A stretch of DNA of 16,840 nt from JAKJBL01 sp964461335 (lineage in GTDB: Bacteria; Bacillota; Clostridia; Christensenellales; CAG-138), in the NCBI GenBank assembly GCA_964461335.1, contig CAYWTY010000036.1, positions 1-16,840 of the forward strand. The letters run 5' to 3'. Position numbers and translations under genes: made by a program. The first letter of the stretch is position 1; the number at the start of each line of letters is the position of its first letter. The notes under the pieces were generated by a model. The model saw only the letters and a program-made list of their open reading frames with translations, was not told the DNA's origin and did not search any database. Positions 1-7,678 of the stretch are shown here, one piece after another.

Positions 1-73
1 TAAATGCCATTGCAGGTGCTGCAAGTGCAAGTACGAACACGAGTGCGAGTACGAGTGTTAAAACTTTTTTCAT
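1..73 (-). CDS. N-terminus of a secreted protein (partial, runs off left edge)
   Basis: Only the first 24 codons are inside the window. They read as a textbook Sec signal peptide: M-K-K, then a hydrophobic stretch rich in V, L, A and F, ending in A-P-A-M-A followed by F, a typical signal peptidase I site (A-x-A). No lipobox cysteine is present, so the protein is probably released or attached some other way than by lipid. The ATG at 71-73 is preceded by a good ribosome binding site (AAAGGGG, about 81-87) and by a near-consensus promoter at 136-164. The mature protein is outside the window, so its function cannot be named. Confidence 0.75.
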   Translation of the reverse strand, partial: MKKVLTLVLALVFVLALAAPAMAF

Positions 74-135
74 AATAATACCCCTTTCTAAATTTTAATT
101 GCAAACGAGAGTGGGAACCTGTTTAGCACATGCTT

Positions 136-164
136 AATATAACACCTCTTAAACACATTGTCAA
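136..164 (-). promoter_or_regulatory. Sigma-A promoter of the secreted-protein gene
   Basis: On the minus strand a perfect -35 box TTGACA (159-164) is followed, after exactly 17 bases, by TATATT (136-141), one mismatch from consensus. Transcription would start near 129, giving a leader of about 55 nt before the ATG at 73. The quality of both boxes and the spacing suggest strong expression. Confidence 0.75.
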
Positions 165-250
165 TACCTTTATTACAAAATTATTACGAATTATTTCAAT
201 TATTGCAAATGTGCTGAAAATGCACAAAATTAAGCCTGAAAAATGCAATA

Positions 251-280
251 AAAAAGCCGGCAGCTAAATGAGCCTGCCGG
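251..280 (-). terminator. Rho-independent terminator of the lipoprotein gene
   Basis: Read on the minus strand, a 7-bp GC-rich stem (CCGGCAG at 274-280 in sense, CTGCCGG at 257-263) with a loop of about 10 nt is followed by a run of T (251-255) and more T/A. It lies about 30 nt past the stop codon of the lipoprotein gene. Confidence 0.8.
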
Positions 281-310
281 TACATATTAAAAAACAACAG
301 TAACTAAAAG

Positions 311-745
311 TTATTCAATTGTGCCTTTATCTTTAATTAGTTCTATTGTGTAACCTGCGCTATCATATGAAAAGTTTAAAAGAATAATTTTGCCTTCTTC
401 AACTGAGTGTGTGGCAAGCTGCCCTGAGCCTGGGGAAATGTTAAGGTCAATATCCATAGTGACCTCCCAACCTGCAGCAATAAGCGCCTGTATGTAGCTA
501 AGCAAATCATCAAACACAGATGCGCTTAAATATATGTATTGCTTTTTAATAACACCGTTTTTAGTTGAAGCTTCTATGCCATTTAGTTCGCGCTCACCAA
601 CAACAGAATAAATGCTCGGAACAATGTCTTTGCCCAATTCATAGTTTGTAAGCTTAGCAGTTTTTGCAAGTGCACCTTTGCACCCCGTAAAGAGCATTGC
701 TGCTATAATAAGCAGGGAAATTAGGCAATAAATTCTCTTTTTCAT
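311..745 (-). CDS. Small lipoprotein of unknown function
   Basis: The 144-residue product begins M-K-K-R, then has a hydrophobic segment (about residues 5-18) and a lipobox-like L-F-T-G-C with the cysteine at residue 22. It is therefore probably a lipoprotein anchored on the outer face of the cytoplasmic membrane. The mature part (about 122 residues) has no cysteine and no motif I recognise. It alternates short hydrophobic and polar stretches, which suggests a small mixed alpha/beta domain. The ATG at 743-745 has an AAGGAG site at 752-757, so the start is well supported. The gene seems monocistronic: it has its own terminator downstream and is divergent from nifJ. I cannot give a function. 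Confidence 0.75.
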   Translation of the reverse strand: MKKRIYCLISLLIIAAMLFTGCKGALAKTAKLTNYELGKDIVPSIYSVVGERELNGIEASTKNGVIKKQYIYLSASVFDDLLSYIQALIAAGWEVTMDIDLNISPGSGQLATHSVEEGKIILLNFSYDSAGYTIELIKDKGTIE

Positions 746-881
746 AAAAGGCTCCTTTTTAATTCTTAAATAGGCTTAATTTGAGCAGGCTTAATAGCTG
801 CTAACATATTATAACTTATTCTTAGAGTAATAAGATAGTCAACCGCAAACAATTCTTAGGCACTTACAAAATTATATCTAA

Positions 882-933
882 AATGTTAAATGCACCCAGC
901 AGCATAATGTATAAACGGTTTGCATTTAACATT
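882..933. repeat. Perfect 12-bp inverted repeat with 28-nt loop
   Basis: AATGTTAAATGC at 882-893 is the exact reverse complement of GCATTTAACATT at 922-933, with 28 nt between. A further outer pair CTAAAA (878-883) and TTTTAG (941-946) could add to it out of register. It lies about 140 bp upstream of the nifJ -35 box. It has neither a GC-rich stem nor a T-run directly after it, so it does not look like a terminator. A regulator site, a small RNA or a relic of a short mobile element are all possible. Confidence 0.6.
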
Positions 934-1075
934 CGCTTTGTTTTAGGTGCAGCTTATCTTGCATTTTAGTTAAAGAGTTGCTTCCTTATATATAGCTTAA
1001 AAGCAAAATACTGCCCTGCTTAGCGCTTGAGCATAAAAATGCAGACTATACTTAGGTTTTAATGCTCCGCCTTTC

Positions 1076-1104
1076 TTGACTCTGCTTTATTGCACAATTA
1101 TAAT
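1076..1104 (+). promoter_or_regulatory. Sigma-A promoter of nifJ
   Basis: TTGACT (1076-1081, one mismatch to TTGACA) and a perfect TATAAT (1099-1104) are separated by 17 bases. The transcript would start near 1111, leaving a leader of about 90 nt before the ATG at 1201. Since the -10 box is downstream of position 1090, translation cannot start at the upstream in-frame ATG there. Confidence 0.8.
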
Positions 1105-1200
1105 GGAATAAAGGCCAAGTTCCCGCTTTTTGCCGGAATAGGCCATATTCATGTTTATACCCGGCGACGGAAGGAATATCACTCATACAGGAGGTACGCT

Positions 1201-4200
1201 ATGCCAACTCGCGTTACAATCGATGGTAATACAGCTGCAGCCCATGTTGCATATGCTTTTTCGGAAGTTGCGGCTATATACCCAATTACTCCCTCTTCTA
1301 ACATGGCTGAAGTAGCCGACGAATGGGCGGCGAACGGCCGCAAGAATGTTTTTGGGCAAACAGTCCGCGTATCGGAAATGCAAAGTGAAGGCGGGGCAGC
1401 AGGCGCTGTTCACGGCTCGCTTGCAGCAGGCGCTCTAACTACAACTTTTACCGCATCACAAGGCCTTTTGTTAATGATTCCCAATATGTACAAAATCTCA
1501 GGGGAGCTGCTCCCTGGCGTGTTCCACGTTTCTGCGCGTGCTTTGGCTGCGCATTCGCTTTCAATATTTGGCGACCATAGCGACGTTATGAGCGCGCGCC
1601 AAACAGGCTTTGCGCTGCTTTCAGCTGCTTCAGTTCAAGAAGTTATGGATTTGGCAGTTGTCGCACATCTTTCAGCCATTAAGGCAAGTGTTCCCTTTGT
1701 TCACTTTTTCGATGGGTTCCGTACTTCGCACGAAATCCAAAAAATCGAAGAAATCGATTATGACGATATGGCTAAGTTGCTTGATTGGGAAGCTGTATCA
1801 AAATTCCGCGCTCGCAGCCTAAACCCTGAGCACCCGCATATGGCAGGTACTGCTCAAAACCCGGATATTTACTTCCAAGGCCGCGAAGCTGCAAACAAAT
1901 ACTATGAAGCAGTGCCGCAAATAGTCGAAAAATATATGGAAGAAGTCGGTAAGCTCACAGGCCGCAAGTATAATCTATTTGATTATGTCGGTGCGCCTGA
2001 TGCAGATAAAGTCATTATCGTAATGGGCTCTGGCGCAGATGTCTGTGAAGAAACCATAAACTACCTTAACGCACGCGGCGCGAAGCTTGGTGTGCTTAAA
2101 GTCAGGTTGTACAGGCCTTTTGCAGCAGATAGGTTTATTGCAGCTCTACCCAAAACTGTTAAGAAAATTGCAGTACTTGATCGTACCAAGGAGCAGGGCG
2201 CTGTTGGCGAACCGCTTTATGTAGATGTAAGGGCTGCGCTTGTTGAAGCTGGGCTTTCTCATGTTCAAGTGTTCGGCGGCAGATATGGGCTTGGCTCAAA
2301 AGAGTTTACGCCTTCAATGGCAAAAGCAGTTATTGATAACCTTGATGAAGAAAAGCCAAAGAACCGCTTTACAATTGGGATTATTGACGATGTTTCAAAC
2401 ACTTCCCTCGAAGTAAACGATATTATAAATGCAGCGCCTGAAGGCACAATAGCATGCAAATTCTATGGCTTAGGCTCAGATGGCACAGTTGGCGCTAATA
2501 AGAACTCCATAAAAATCATTGGTGACCAAACCGATATGTACGCGCAGGGCTATTTTGCATACGATTCTAAAAAGTCCGGCGGGTTTACAGTTTCACATTT
2601 ACGTTTTGGCAAAAAGCCGATACAAAGCCCCTATCTTATTTCAGATGCTGACTTTGTCGCCTGCCACAACCCCTCCTATGTTACGCGTTATGCAATGGCA
2701 GAAGGCCTTAAAGAAGGCGGGGTCTTCCTATTAAACTCCCCGTGGACTTTAGAAGAAATGGAGCATGAGCTTCCTGCTTCCATGAAGCGTGCCCTTGCAA
2801 AGAAAAACGCAAAGTTCTACAATATCGACGCTATTCAGCTTGCGCGTGAAGTAGGCATGGGCGGCCGCATAAATACTATTATGCAAAGCGCCTTCTTTAA
2901 GCTTGCAAATATAATTCCTGCAGAAGATGCAGCGCGTTATATGAAAGAAGCGGCTGAACATACATACGGCAGAAAAGGCGAAGAAATTGTAAAACGGAAC
3001 TATGCAGCTATTGATGCAGGAGCAGGTGCAATAACCGAAGTTAAATACCCTGCAAGCTGGGCAGAAGCTACTTTAGGGGCTGAACCTGCGCATATTACAA
3101 ACGACAAATACTACCATGAGTTTATTAAGCCAATTCTCTCACAGGATGGCGATTGTTTGCCGGTTTCAAGCTTTTCACCTGATGGCTTTGTGCCAACAGG
3201 AACTGCAAAGTATGAAAAGCGGGGGATTGCTGTTGATGTGCCAAATTGGATACCGGAAAACTGCATTCAGTGCAACCAGTGTTCCCTCGTTTGCCCGCAT
3301 GCGGTTATCCGCCCATTTGTGGCAAAGCCTGAGGCGCTTAATAATGCGCCCGAAGGTTATGTAACAGTTGATGCAACAGGCAAGGACCTTTCGCACTTAA
3401 AGTTCCGCATTCAAATTTCCCCATTGGATTGTACAGGTTGCGGAAACTGCGCAGATGTTTGCCCTGCGAAGAATAAAGCGTTGGTTATGACTCCGCTTTC
3501 TTCTTTGCAAGAAAAGGAAGAGAAGAACTGGGAGTATGCGCTAACACTCCCCGAAGAGACTCTTTCTGTTAATACTTCAACTGTAAAGGGCAGCCAGTTC
3601 CTGCCCCCGCTATTTGAGTTTTCCGGCGCTTGTGCAGGTTGCGGCGAAACCCCATATATAAAGCTTGTCACACAACTCTATGGCGATAGAATGATTATAG
3701 CAAATGCAACAGGCTGTTCTTCAATTTATGGCGGCAGCGCGCCTGCATGCCCATATACAGTTAACTCTCGCGGCGAGGGGCCTGCCTGGGCAAACTCACT
3801 CTTTGAAGATAATGCGGAGTTTGGCTTTGGTATGCATCTTGCGCTAAAGCAGCGCAGGGAAAAGCTTGCAAGCCTCATTAAAGAGCTGCAAGGCCAAACC
3901 TGTACTGAGGGCACTTCCGCAATCCTCCAAGAATGGCTAGATAATATGGATGATGCAGAAGGCAGCAAGCGCGCATCAGCTAAGGTAAAAGAGCTTGTCT
4001 TTAAGCCAGCAGGCAAAGAATGCAGCATACAAGCAGCAGCGCTAAAGAAGCAGATTGCAGAAATGGCAGATTTACTTGTTAAAAAGTCTATCTGGATTTT
4101 TGGCGGTGATGGCTGGGCCTATGATATTGGTTATGGCGGGCTTGACCATGTGCTTGCAATGGGTGAAGATGTGAATGTGCTTGTGCTTGATACAGAAGTA

Positions 4201-4725
4201 TATTCAAATACAGGCGGCCAATCCTCCAAGGCTACGCCAACAGGGTCTGTTGCGAAATTTGCGGCTGCAGGAAAGCGCACAGGCAAAAAGGACCTTGGGA
4301 TGATGGCAATGTCCTACGGCTATGTATATGTTGCCAAGGTTTCTATGGGCGCTAGCCAAAGCCAGCTTATGAAGGCAGTTACAGAAGCAGAAGCCTACAA
4401 GGGGCCTTCAATTATAATTGCTTATTCGCCTTGCATTAACCATGGCATAAACATGGGCAAATCGCAGGCAGAAGCTAAAAAAGCGGTAGAGTCCGGTTAC
4501 TGGCCGCTATACAGGTATAACCCTGAACTCGCACTTGAGGGCAAGAACCCATTCATTCTTGATAGTAAAGAGCCTAAGGTGCCTTATTCTGAGTTTATTC
4601 TCGGCGAGGTGCGCTATGCAACTTTACAAAATCAGTTCCCCGAAATTGCGGAAGAGCTATTTGAGAGGGCTGAAAAGGAAGCTTCAGATAAGCTTGACTA
4701 CTACAAGAAGCTTAGCGAAATGTAA
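1201..4725 (+). CDS. nifJ: Pyruvate:ferredoxin (flavodoxin) oxidoreductase
   Basis: A cytoplasmic single-chain PFOR of 1174 residues, the usual family length, which decarboxylates pyruvate to acetyl-CoA and CO2 and reduces ferredoxin. The N-terminal pyrimidine-binding domain has Y-P-I-T-P at 27-31 and the TPP-activating Glu63 in S-E-M-Q-S-E-G. Two [4Fe-4S] motifs follow: C688/C691/C694/C698 and C744/C747/C750/C754. The proximal cluster ligands are C811, C814, C839 and C1078. The diphosphate-binding part has G-D-G at 969-971 and N-T-G-G-Q from 1003. These positions are one less than the Desulfovibrio africanus numbers as I recall them, so all catalytic parts seem intact. The start at 1201 has AGGAGGT at 1189-1195; an in-frame ATG at 1090 is rejected because it precedes the -10 box. 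The gene is monocistronic, between its own promoter and a strong terminator. Confidence 0.97.
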   Translation: MPTRVTIDGNTAAAHVAYAFSEVAAIYPITPSSNMAEVADEWAANGRKNVFGQTVRVSEMQSEGGAAGAVHGSLAAGALTTTFTASQGLLLMIPNMYKISGELLPGVFHVSARALAAHSLSIFGDHSDVMSARQTGFALLSAASVQEVMDLAVVAHLSAIKASVPFVHFFDGFRTSHEIQKIEEIDYDDMAKLLDWEAVSKFRARSLNPEHPHMAGTAQNPDIYFQGREAANKYYEAVPQIVEKYMEEVGKLTGRKYNLFDYVGAPDADKVIIVMGSGADVCEETINYLNARGAKLGVLKVRLYRPFAADRFIAALPKTVKKIAVLDRTKEQGAVGEPLYVDVRAALVEAGLSHVQVFGGRYGLGSKEFTPSMAKAVIDNLDEEKPKNRFTIGIIDDVSNTSLEVNDIINAAPEGTIACKFYGLGSDGTVGANKNSIKIIGDQTDMYAQGYFAYDSKKSGGFTVSHLRFGKKPIQSPYLISDADFVACHNPSYVTRYAMAEGLKEGGVFLLNSPWTLEEMEHELPASMKRALAKKNAKFYNIDAIQLAREVGMGGRINTIMQSAFFKLANIIPAEDAARYMKEAAEHTYGRKGEEIVKRNYAAIDAGAGAITEVKYPASWAEATLGAEPAHITNDKYYHEFIKPILSQDGDCLPVSSFSPDGFVPTGTAKYEKRGIAVDVPNWIPENCIQCNQCSLVCPHAVIRPFVAKPEALNNAPEGYVTVDATGKDLSHLKFRIQISPLDCTGCGNCADVCPAKNKALVMTPLSSLQEKEEKNWEYALTLPEETLSVNTSTVKGSQFLPPLFEFSGACAGCGETPYIKLVTQLYGDRMIIANATGCSSIYGGSAPACPYTVNSRGEGPAWANSLFEDNAEFGFGMHLALKQRREKLASLIKELQGQTCTEGTSAILQEWLDNMDDAEGSKRASAKVKELVFKPAGKECSIQAAALKKQIAEMADLLVKKSIWIFGGDGWAYDIGYGGLDHVLAMGEDVNVLVLDTEVYSNTGGQSSKATPTGSVAKFAAAGKRTGKKDLGMMAMSYGYVYVAKVSMGASQSQLMKAVTEAEAYKGPSIIIAYSPCINHGINMGKSQAEAKKAVESGYWPLYRYNPELALEGKNPFILDSKEPKVPYSEFILGEVRYATLQNQFPEIAEELFERAEKEASDKLDYYKKLSEM

Positions 4726-4738
4726 TTTGTAAAATACC

Positions 4739-4786
4739 ATGCAAAAGAGCCGCCTAAGCGCGGCTCTTTTGCATATGCTTTTTATT
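4739..4786. terminator. Terminator after nifJ, possibly bidirectional
   Basis: A perfect 15-bp stem (4739-4753 with 4760-4774) encloses a 6-nt loop. It is followed on the plus strand by a T-rich tract (4779-4786). It sits 14 nt after the nifJ stop and about 50 nt beyond the end of the convergent glycosylase gene. The A-run on the left side of the stem gives some T-richness on the minus strand, so it may serve both genes. Confidence 0.88.
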
Positions 4787-4834
4787 TTACTTAGAAGGCT
4801 CTAGGAATAGCTTAAAACGGCTTGACAAGCGCAG

Positions 4835-5440
4835 TTATGCGCCGCCCGATATTGCCCAAAGGTAGAGGCTTGCTGTTGAAGCATAAGGCGAATAATCCCT
4901 TTTGTGCTTGTCAAAGAGTTTTTTATCAAGCTGTTCATATCCATACAGCATGCAAATCCCCTTGCGAATAGCATAATCTCCATAGCTTATAATATCCGGC
5001 CTCTGCATTGAAAAGAGCATTAACATTTCTGCTGTCCAAACCCCAACACCTTTAAGGCAAGTAAGTTTTGAGCATACTTCATCATCATTAAGTGTTCTAA
5101 GCTCATCTAAATCAAGGGCACCGGTAAAGATTGCATTTGCCGCATTTTTTATATAATGTGCTTTTCGAAGTGAAATTCCAAAGCTCTGAAGCTTATCCTC
5201 ATTTACAGCTTCGATACTGTAAGGTGTAATATGTTCCAACTCGGCTTTCATCCGAGACCAGACTGTTTTGTGTGCTTTAGCTGCAATCTGCTGGCCGACA
5301 ATGCTGTTAATAAGCGCCTCAAAGAGGTCAGGGGTTACTTCGCGGTGAATGTGGCCAATTCTCTCAATAGCTTGGCTTAGTTTTTGGTCTTTGGCTTTTA
5401 GGTAGTTGAGCTCGGTTTGCCCATAATTAAAAAACTGCAT
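4835..5440 (-). CDS. DNA-3-methyladenine glycosylase II-type (HhH-GPD) protein
   Basis: The 201-residue product belongs to the helix-hairpin-helix/GPD glycosylase superfamily and probably removes alkylated purines such as 3-methyladenine, starting base excision repair. The signature hairpin L-K-G-V-G-V-W-T-A-E-M is at 129-139, followed by the catalytic aspartate D155 in G-D-Y-A-I-R-K-G. An early S-I-V-G-Q-Q-I motif (46-52) is also typical. There is no Fe-S cysteine tail as in Nth/MutY. At about 200 residues it lacks the N-terminal domain of E. coli AlkA (282 aa) and resembles the compact single-domain Mag1-like form. I chose the ATG at 5438-5440, one base after the ogt stop codon (TAG-T-ATG), over an in-frame ATG 84 bases upstream inside ogt. 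This implies translational coupling to ogt. Confidence 0.88.
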   Translation of the reverse strand: MQFFNYGQTELNYLKAKDQKLSQAIERIGHIHREVTPDLFEALINSIVGQQIAAKAHKTVWSRMKAELEHITPYSIEAVNEDKLQSFGISLRKAHYIKNAANAIFTGALDLDELRTLNDDEVCSKLTCLKGVGVWTAEMLMLFSMQRPDIISYGDYAIRKGICMLYGYEQLDKKLFDKHKRDYSPYASTASLYLWAISGGA

Positions 5441-5441
5441 A

Positions 5442-5906
5442 CTAAATTGCGCCTTCAAGCTTGAGCAGAAATTCCTTAATTTTAAGCCCGCCTGCATAGC
5501 CTGTGAGCGAGCCGTCTGCACCAAGCACCCTATGGCAGGGGATAAAAACAGAAATGGGGTTTCTGCTGTTTGCTCGGCCTACTGCACGTTGGGCTTTAGG
5601 CGAGCCTACTTGCACAGCTATTTGGGAATAGCTTCTGACTTCGCCAAATGGAATAGTGAGGAGCGCTTGCCAAACCTTTTGTTCAAATGCGGTCCCCTCA
5701 GGCGCAAGCGGCAGCTCAAACTTATGGCGCTTCGCTTCAAAATATTCGCAAAGCTGGGTGTAGGCGTTTTTAAGCAGAGGGGTTTCTTCAAGAATATATT
5801 CAGCAGGTAGAACAGTCCCCCCGAAAAACAGGTTTGTAAGCGCCCCGTCTTTTTCCGCAAGACCGACCTCGCCTAAGACAGTCTTATATAAAAATGCCTT
5901 TTTCAT
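5442..5906 (-). CDS. ogt: Methylated-DNA--protein-cysteine methyltransferase
   Basis: A 154-residue O6-alkylguanine-DNA alkyltransferase, which transfers the alkyl group of O6-alkylguanine to its own cysteine in a suicide reaction. The active-site motif I-P-C-H-R-V has the acceptor C124. R107, 17 residues before it, fits the arginine finger (R128 of human AGT), and N116-P117 fits the conserved N-P. The DNA-binding helix region I-P-F-G-E-V-R-S-Y-S is at 85-94. There is no Ada-type N-terminal zinc domain, so it is the plain Ogt form and not a sensor. I chose the ATG at 5904-5906 because GGGGGT lies 6 bases upstream; an in-frame ATG at 5916-5918 has no such site. It is the first gene of a two-gene operon with the 3-methyladenine glycosylase. 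Confidence 0.94.
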   Translation of the reverse strand: MKKAFLYKTVLGEVGLAEKDGALTNLFFGGTVLPAEYILEETPLLKNAYTQLCEYFEAKRHKFELPLAPEGTAFEQKVWQALLTIPFGEVRSYSQIAVQVGSPKAQRAVGRANSRNPISVFIPCHRVLGADGSLTGYAGGLKIKEFLLKLEGAI

Positions 5907-5940
5907 ATTGACCCCCATTTACAACCTTGGTTTATTCATA

Positions 5941-5949
5941 ATTATAACA
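5941..5949 (-). promoter_or_regulatory. Extended -10 promoter of ogt
   Basis: On the minus strand the segment reads TGTTATAAT, a perfect extended -10 (TG-N-TATAAT). No good -35 box is found 17 bases upstream, which is common for extended -10 promoters. Transcription would begin near 5934, about 28 nt before the ogt start. Confidence 0.6.
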
Positions 5950-6016
5950 TATCAGCTTAGACTAAATCCGCTGGAATTTGATTTATGGAGCTAACTTGCT
6001 AAGTTGCCGGCTTGTT

Positions 6017-6031
6017 TAAAACGAAGTTTTA
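6017..6031. repeat. Short dyad upstream of the hut promoter
   Basis: TAAAAC-GAA-GTTTTA is a 6-bp inverted repeat with a 3-nt centre, 23 bp upstream of the proposed hut -35 box. A second small dyad, AACTT-GCT-AAGTT, lies at 5993-6005. Either could be a regulator site between ogt and hutH, but such short AT-rich dyads also occur by chance. Confidence 0.3.
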
Positions 6032-6054
6032 GCAGATAAATAGATGCTTTGCTC

Positions 6055-6083
6055 TTGAAATGGCAGTTGTGTTTTGCTATTCT
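6055..6083 (+). promoter_or_regulatory. Probable promoter of the hut operon
   Basis: TTGAAA (6055-6060, one mismatch) and TATTCT (6078-6083, two mismatches) are spaced by 17 bases. Transcription would start near 6090, with a leader of about 55 nt. The spacing is right and no better pair is seen between ogt and hutH, but the -10 box is weak, which would fit an activated or regulated promoter. Confidence 0.45.
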
Positions 6084-6145
6084 CTATATAGTAATTCTCT
6101 TTATCTTTTCTGCATAAATTCATTCAGCGTTTGGAGGAAAACTTA

Positions 6146-7669
6146 ATGGTTCATCTTGATGGCAGTAGTTTGACTATAGACCAGGTCATAGCAGTTGCAC
6201 GCGGGGGAGAGAAAGTCAGCATAACAGAACAGGCGCGGTTAGAAATTGAGAAAGCGCGCAGTTATGTTGACCAAAAGATTAACGAAGGCGCTGTAATTTA
6301 TGGCGTAACAACAGGGTTTGGTAAATTTTCGGATACTTTTATTTGCCCTGCTGATATGGAAGAGCTTCAGCACAACCTTATAAGAAGCCATGCCTGTGCG
6401 CTTGGCGAGCCGCTCAATAAAGAAACTGTCCGTACAGGCATGCTTTTACGGCTTAATGCACTTAGCAGGGGGAATTCGGGGATACGGTACTCAACCCTTC
6501 AAGTGCTTCTTAATATGCTAAACAGCGGCGTGCACCCAATTATCCCCCAAAAGGGGAGCTTAGGTGCAAGCGGCGATCTTGCGCCTCTTTCGCATATGGT
6601 ACTCGTTATGATGGGGGAAGGGCATGCAGAATATAATGGTGAAGTTTTAACGGGTTCTCAAGCAATGCGCCTTGCAGGCATAACGCCTGTAAAGCTTGCA
6701 GCAAAAGAGGGGCTTGCTCTTATTAACGGCACACAGATTATGACTGCAATAGGAGTTTTGGCAGTTTATGATGCGAAATGTCTCGCAAAGCTTGCGGATA
6801 TTGCAGCAAGCATGACTACTCAGGCACAAAACGGTATTACAAAAGCATTCGACCCGAGAGTACATAAGCTGCGCGCTCATCAAGGCCAGCAGGATTCTGC
6901 GGCAAATTTATTAAGGCTTCTTGAGGGGAGCGAGTTGGCGCACGAGAGCGTGCAAGGCAAGGTGCAGGACGCATATTCTATACGCTGCACACCACAGATT
7001 CATGGCGCGAGCAGAGATGCAATACAATATGTATATGAGGCAGTAGCACGCGAACTAAATGCTGTTACTGATAACCCATTGATATTCCCTGATGAAGGTG
7101 AGGCAATTTCAGGCGGGAACTTCCATGGCCAGCCAATGGCATTGGCTTTTGATTTCTTGGGCATTGCACTTGCAGAATATGCGAATGTATCCGAACGGCG
7201 TATAGAACGCTTGGTGAACCCACAGCTTAATGGGGGGCTTCCTGCGTTTCTTGTTCGAGATGGCGGCTTAAACAGCGGGTTTATGATTACGCAGTATACT
7301 GCAGCTTCCCTGGTATCTGAAAACAAAATCTACGCTCACCCTGCAAGCGTAGACTCCATACCTTCATCCGCGAACCAGGAAGACCATGTAAGCATGGGCA
7401 CAACAGCAGCGCGTAAAGCGCGTATGATTCTCGACAATAGCCAAAAGGTCCTTGGAATAGAACTGTTCGTTGCCGCTCAGGCGCTTTGGCTTTTAGGTGA
7501 AGAAAAACTCTCAAAAGCAACAAAGGCTGTTTATGAACATATTCGTAGGCGCGTTCTGCCTGTTGAAAAAGATATTGTAATGCATTATGAAATTGTAAAA
7601 TTTGACGAAATGGTAAAAAGCGGCGAACTTGTCGCTGTTGCGGAGAATATCTTAGGGGAGCTTCTATAG
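6146..7669 (+). CDS. hutH: Histidine ammonia-lyase
   Basis: The 507-residue product (normal family length) deaminates L-histidine to trans-urocanate and ammonia, the first step of histidine degradation. The signature G-S-L-G-A-S-G-D-L-A-P-L is present; A141-S142-G143 cyclises to the MIO electrophile. The catalytic-loop tyrosine is Y52 in I-Y-G-V-T-T-G-F-G, and further family blocks such as D-N-P-L-I-F, G-G-N-F-H-G-Q and S-S-A-N-Q-E-D-H-V are intact. I chose the ATG at 6146 because GGAGGA lies at 6133-6138; a TTG at 6131 in the same frame overlaps that site and is rejected. It is the first gene of the hut operon, and the downstream urocanase ribosome binding site overlaps its stop codon. Confidence 0.96.
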   Translation: MVHLDGSSLTIDQVIAVARGGEKVSITEQARLEIEKARSYVDQKINEGAVIYGVTTGFGKFSDTFICPADMEELQHNLIRSHACALGEPLNKETVRTGMLLRLNALSRGNSGIRYSTLQVLLNMLNSGVHPIIPQKGSLGASGDLAPLSHMVLVMMGEGHAEYNGEVLTGSQAMRLAGITPVKLAAKEGLALINGTQIMTAIGVLAVYDAKCLAKLADIAASMTTQAQNGITKAFDPRVHKLRAHQGQQDSAANLLRLLEGSELAHESVQGKVQDAYSIRCTPQIHGASRDAIQYVYEAVARELNAVTDNPLIFPDEGEAISGGNFHGQPMALAFDFLGIALAEYANVSERRIERLVNPQLNGGLPAFLVRDGGLNSGFMITQYTAASLVSENKIYAHPASVDSIPSSANQEDHVSMGTTAARKARMILDNSQKVLGIELFVAAQALWLLGEEKLSKATKAVYEHIRRRVLPVEKDIVMHYEIVKFDEMVKSGELVAVAENILGELL

Positions 7670-7678
7670 GAGGATATT

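Larger units (their letters stand above)
746..1200. other. Divergent intergenic region (455 bp)
   Basis: This AT-rich gap separates the minus-strand lipoprotein gene from plus-strand nifJ. It holds the lipoprotein ribosome binding site (752-757), a TATAAT-like -10 for that gene on the minus strand (808-813, without a convincing -35), a perfect 12-bp inverted repeat (882-893 with 922-933), and the nifJ promoter and leader (1076-1200). I see no convincing coding sequence in it. Confidence 0.7.

Noticed and set aside
1..60. GTA/CTC-rich stretch taken for a simple tandem repeat
   Set aside because: The pattern comes from alternating V, L and A codons of a signal peptide and is not a regular repeat.
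808..842. TTGACT (837-842) with TATAAT (808-813) as lipoprotein promoter on the minus strand
   Set aside because: The spacing is 23 bases, too long for a sigma-A promoter; only the -10 box alone remains possible.
1090..1200. In-frame extension of nifJ by 37 residues to an ATG at 1090
   Set aside because: The perfect TATAAT at 1099-1104 lies inside it, the extension is unlike PFOR N-termini, and ATG 1201 has AGGAGGT in front and starts exactly like the family.
6131..6145. TTG start of hutH at 6131
   Set aside because: It overlaps the ribosome binding site GGAGGA that serves the ATG at 6146.
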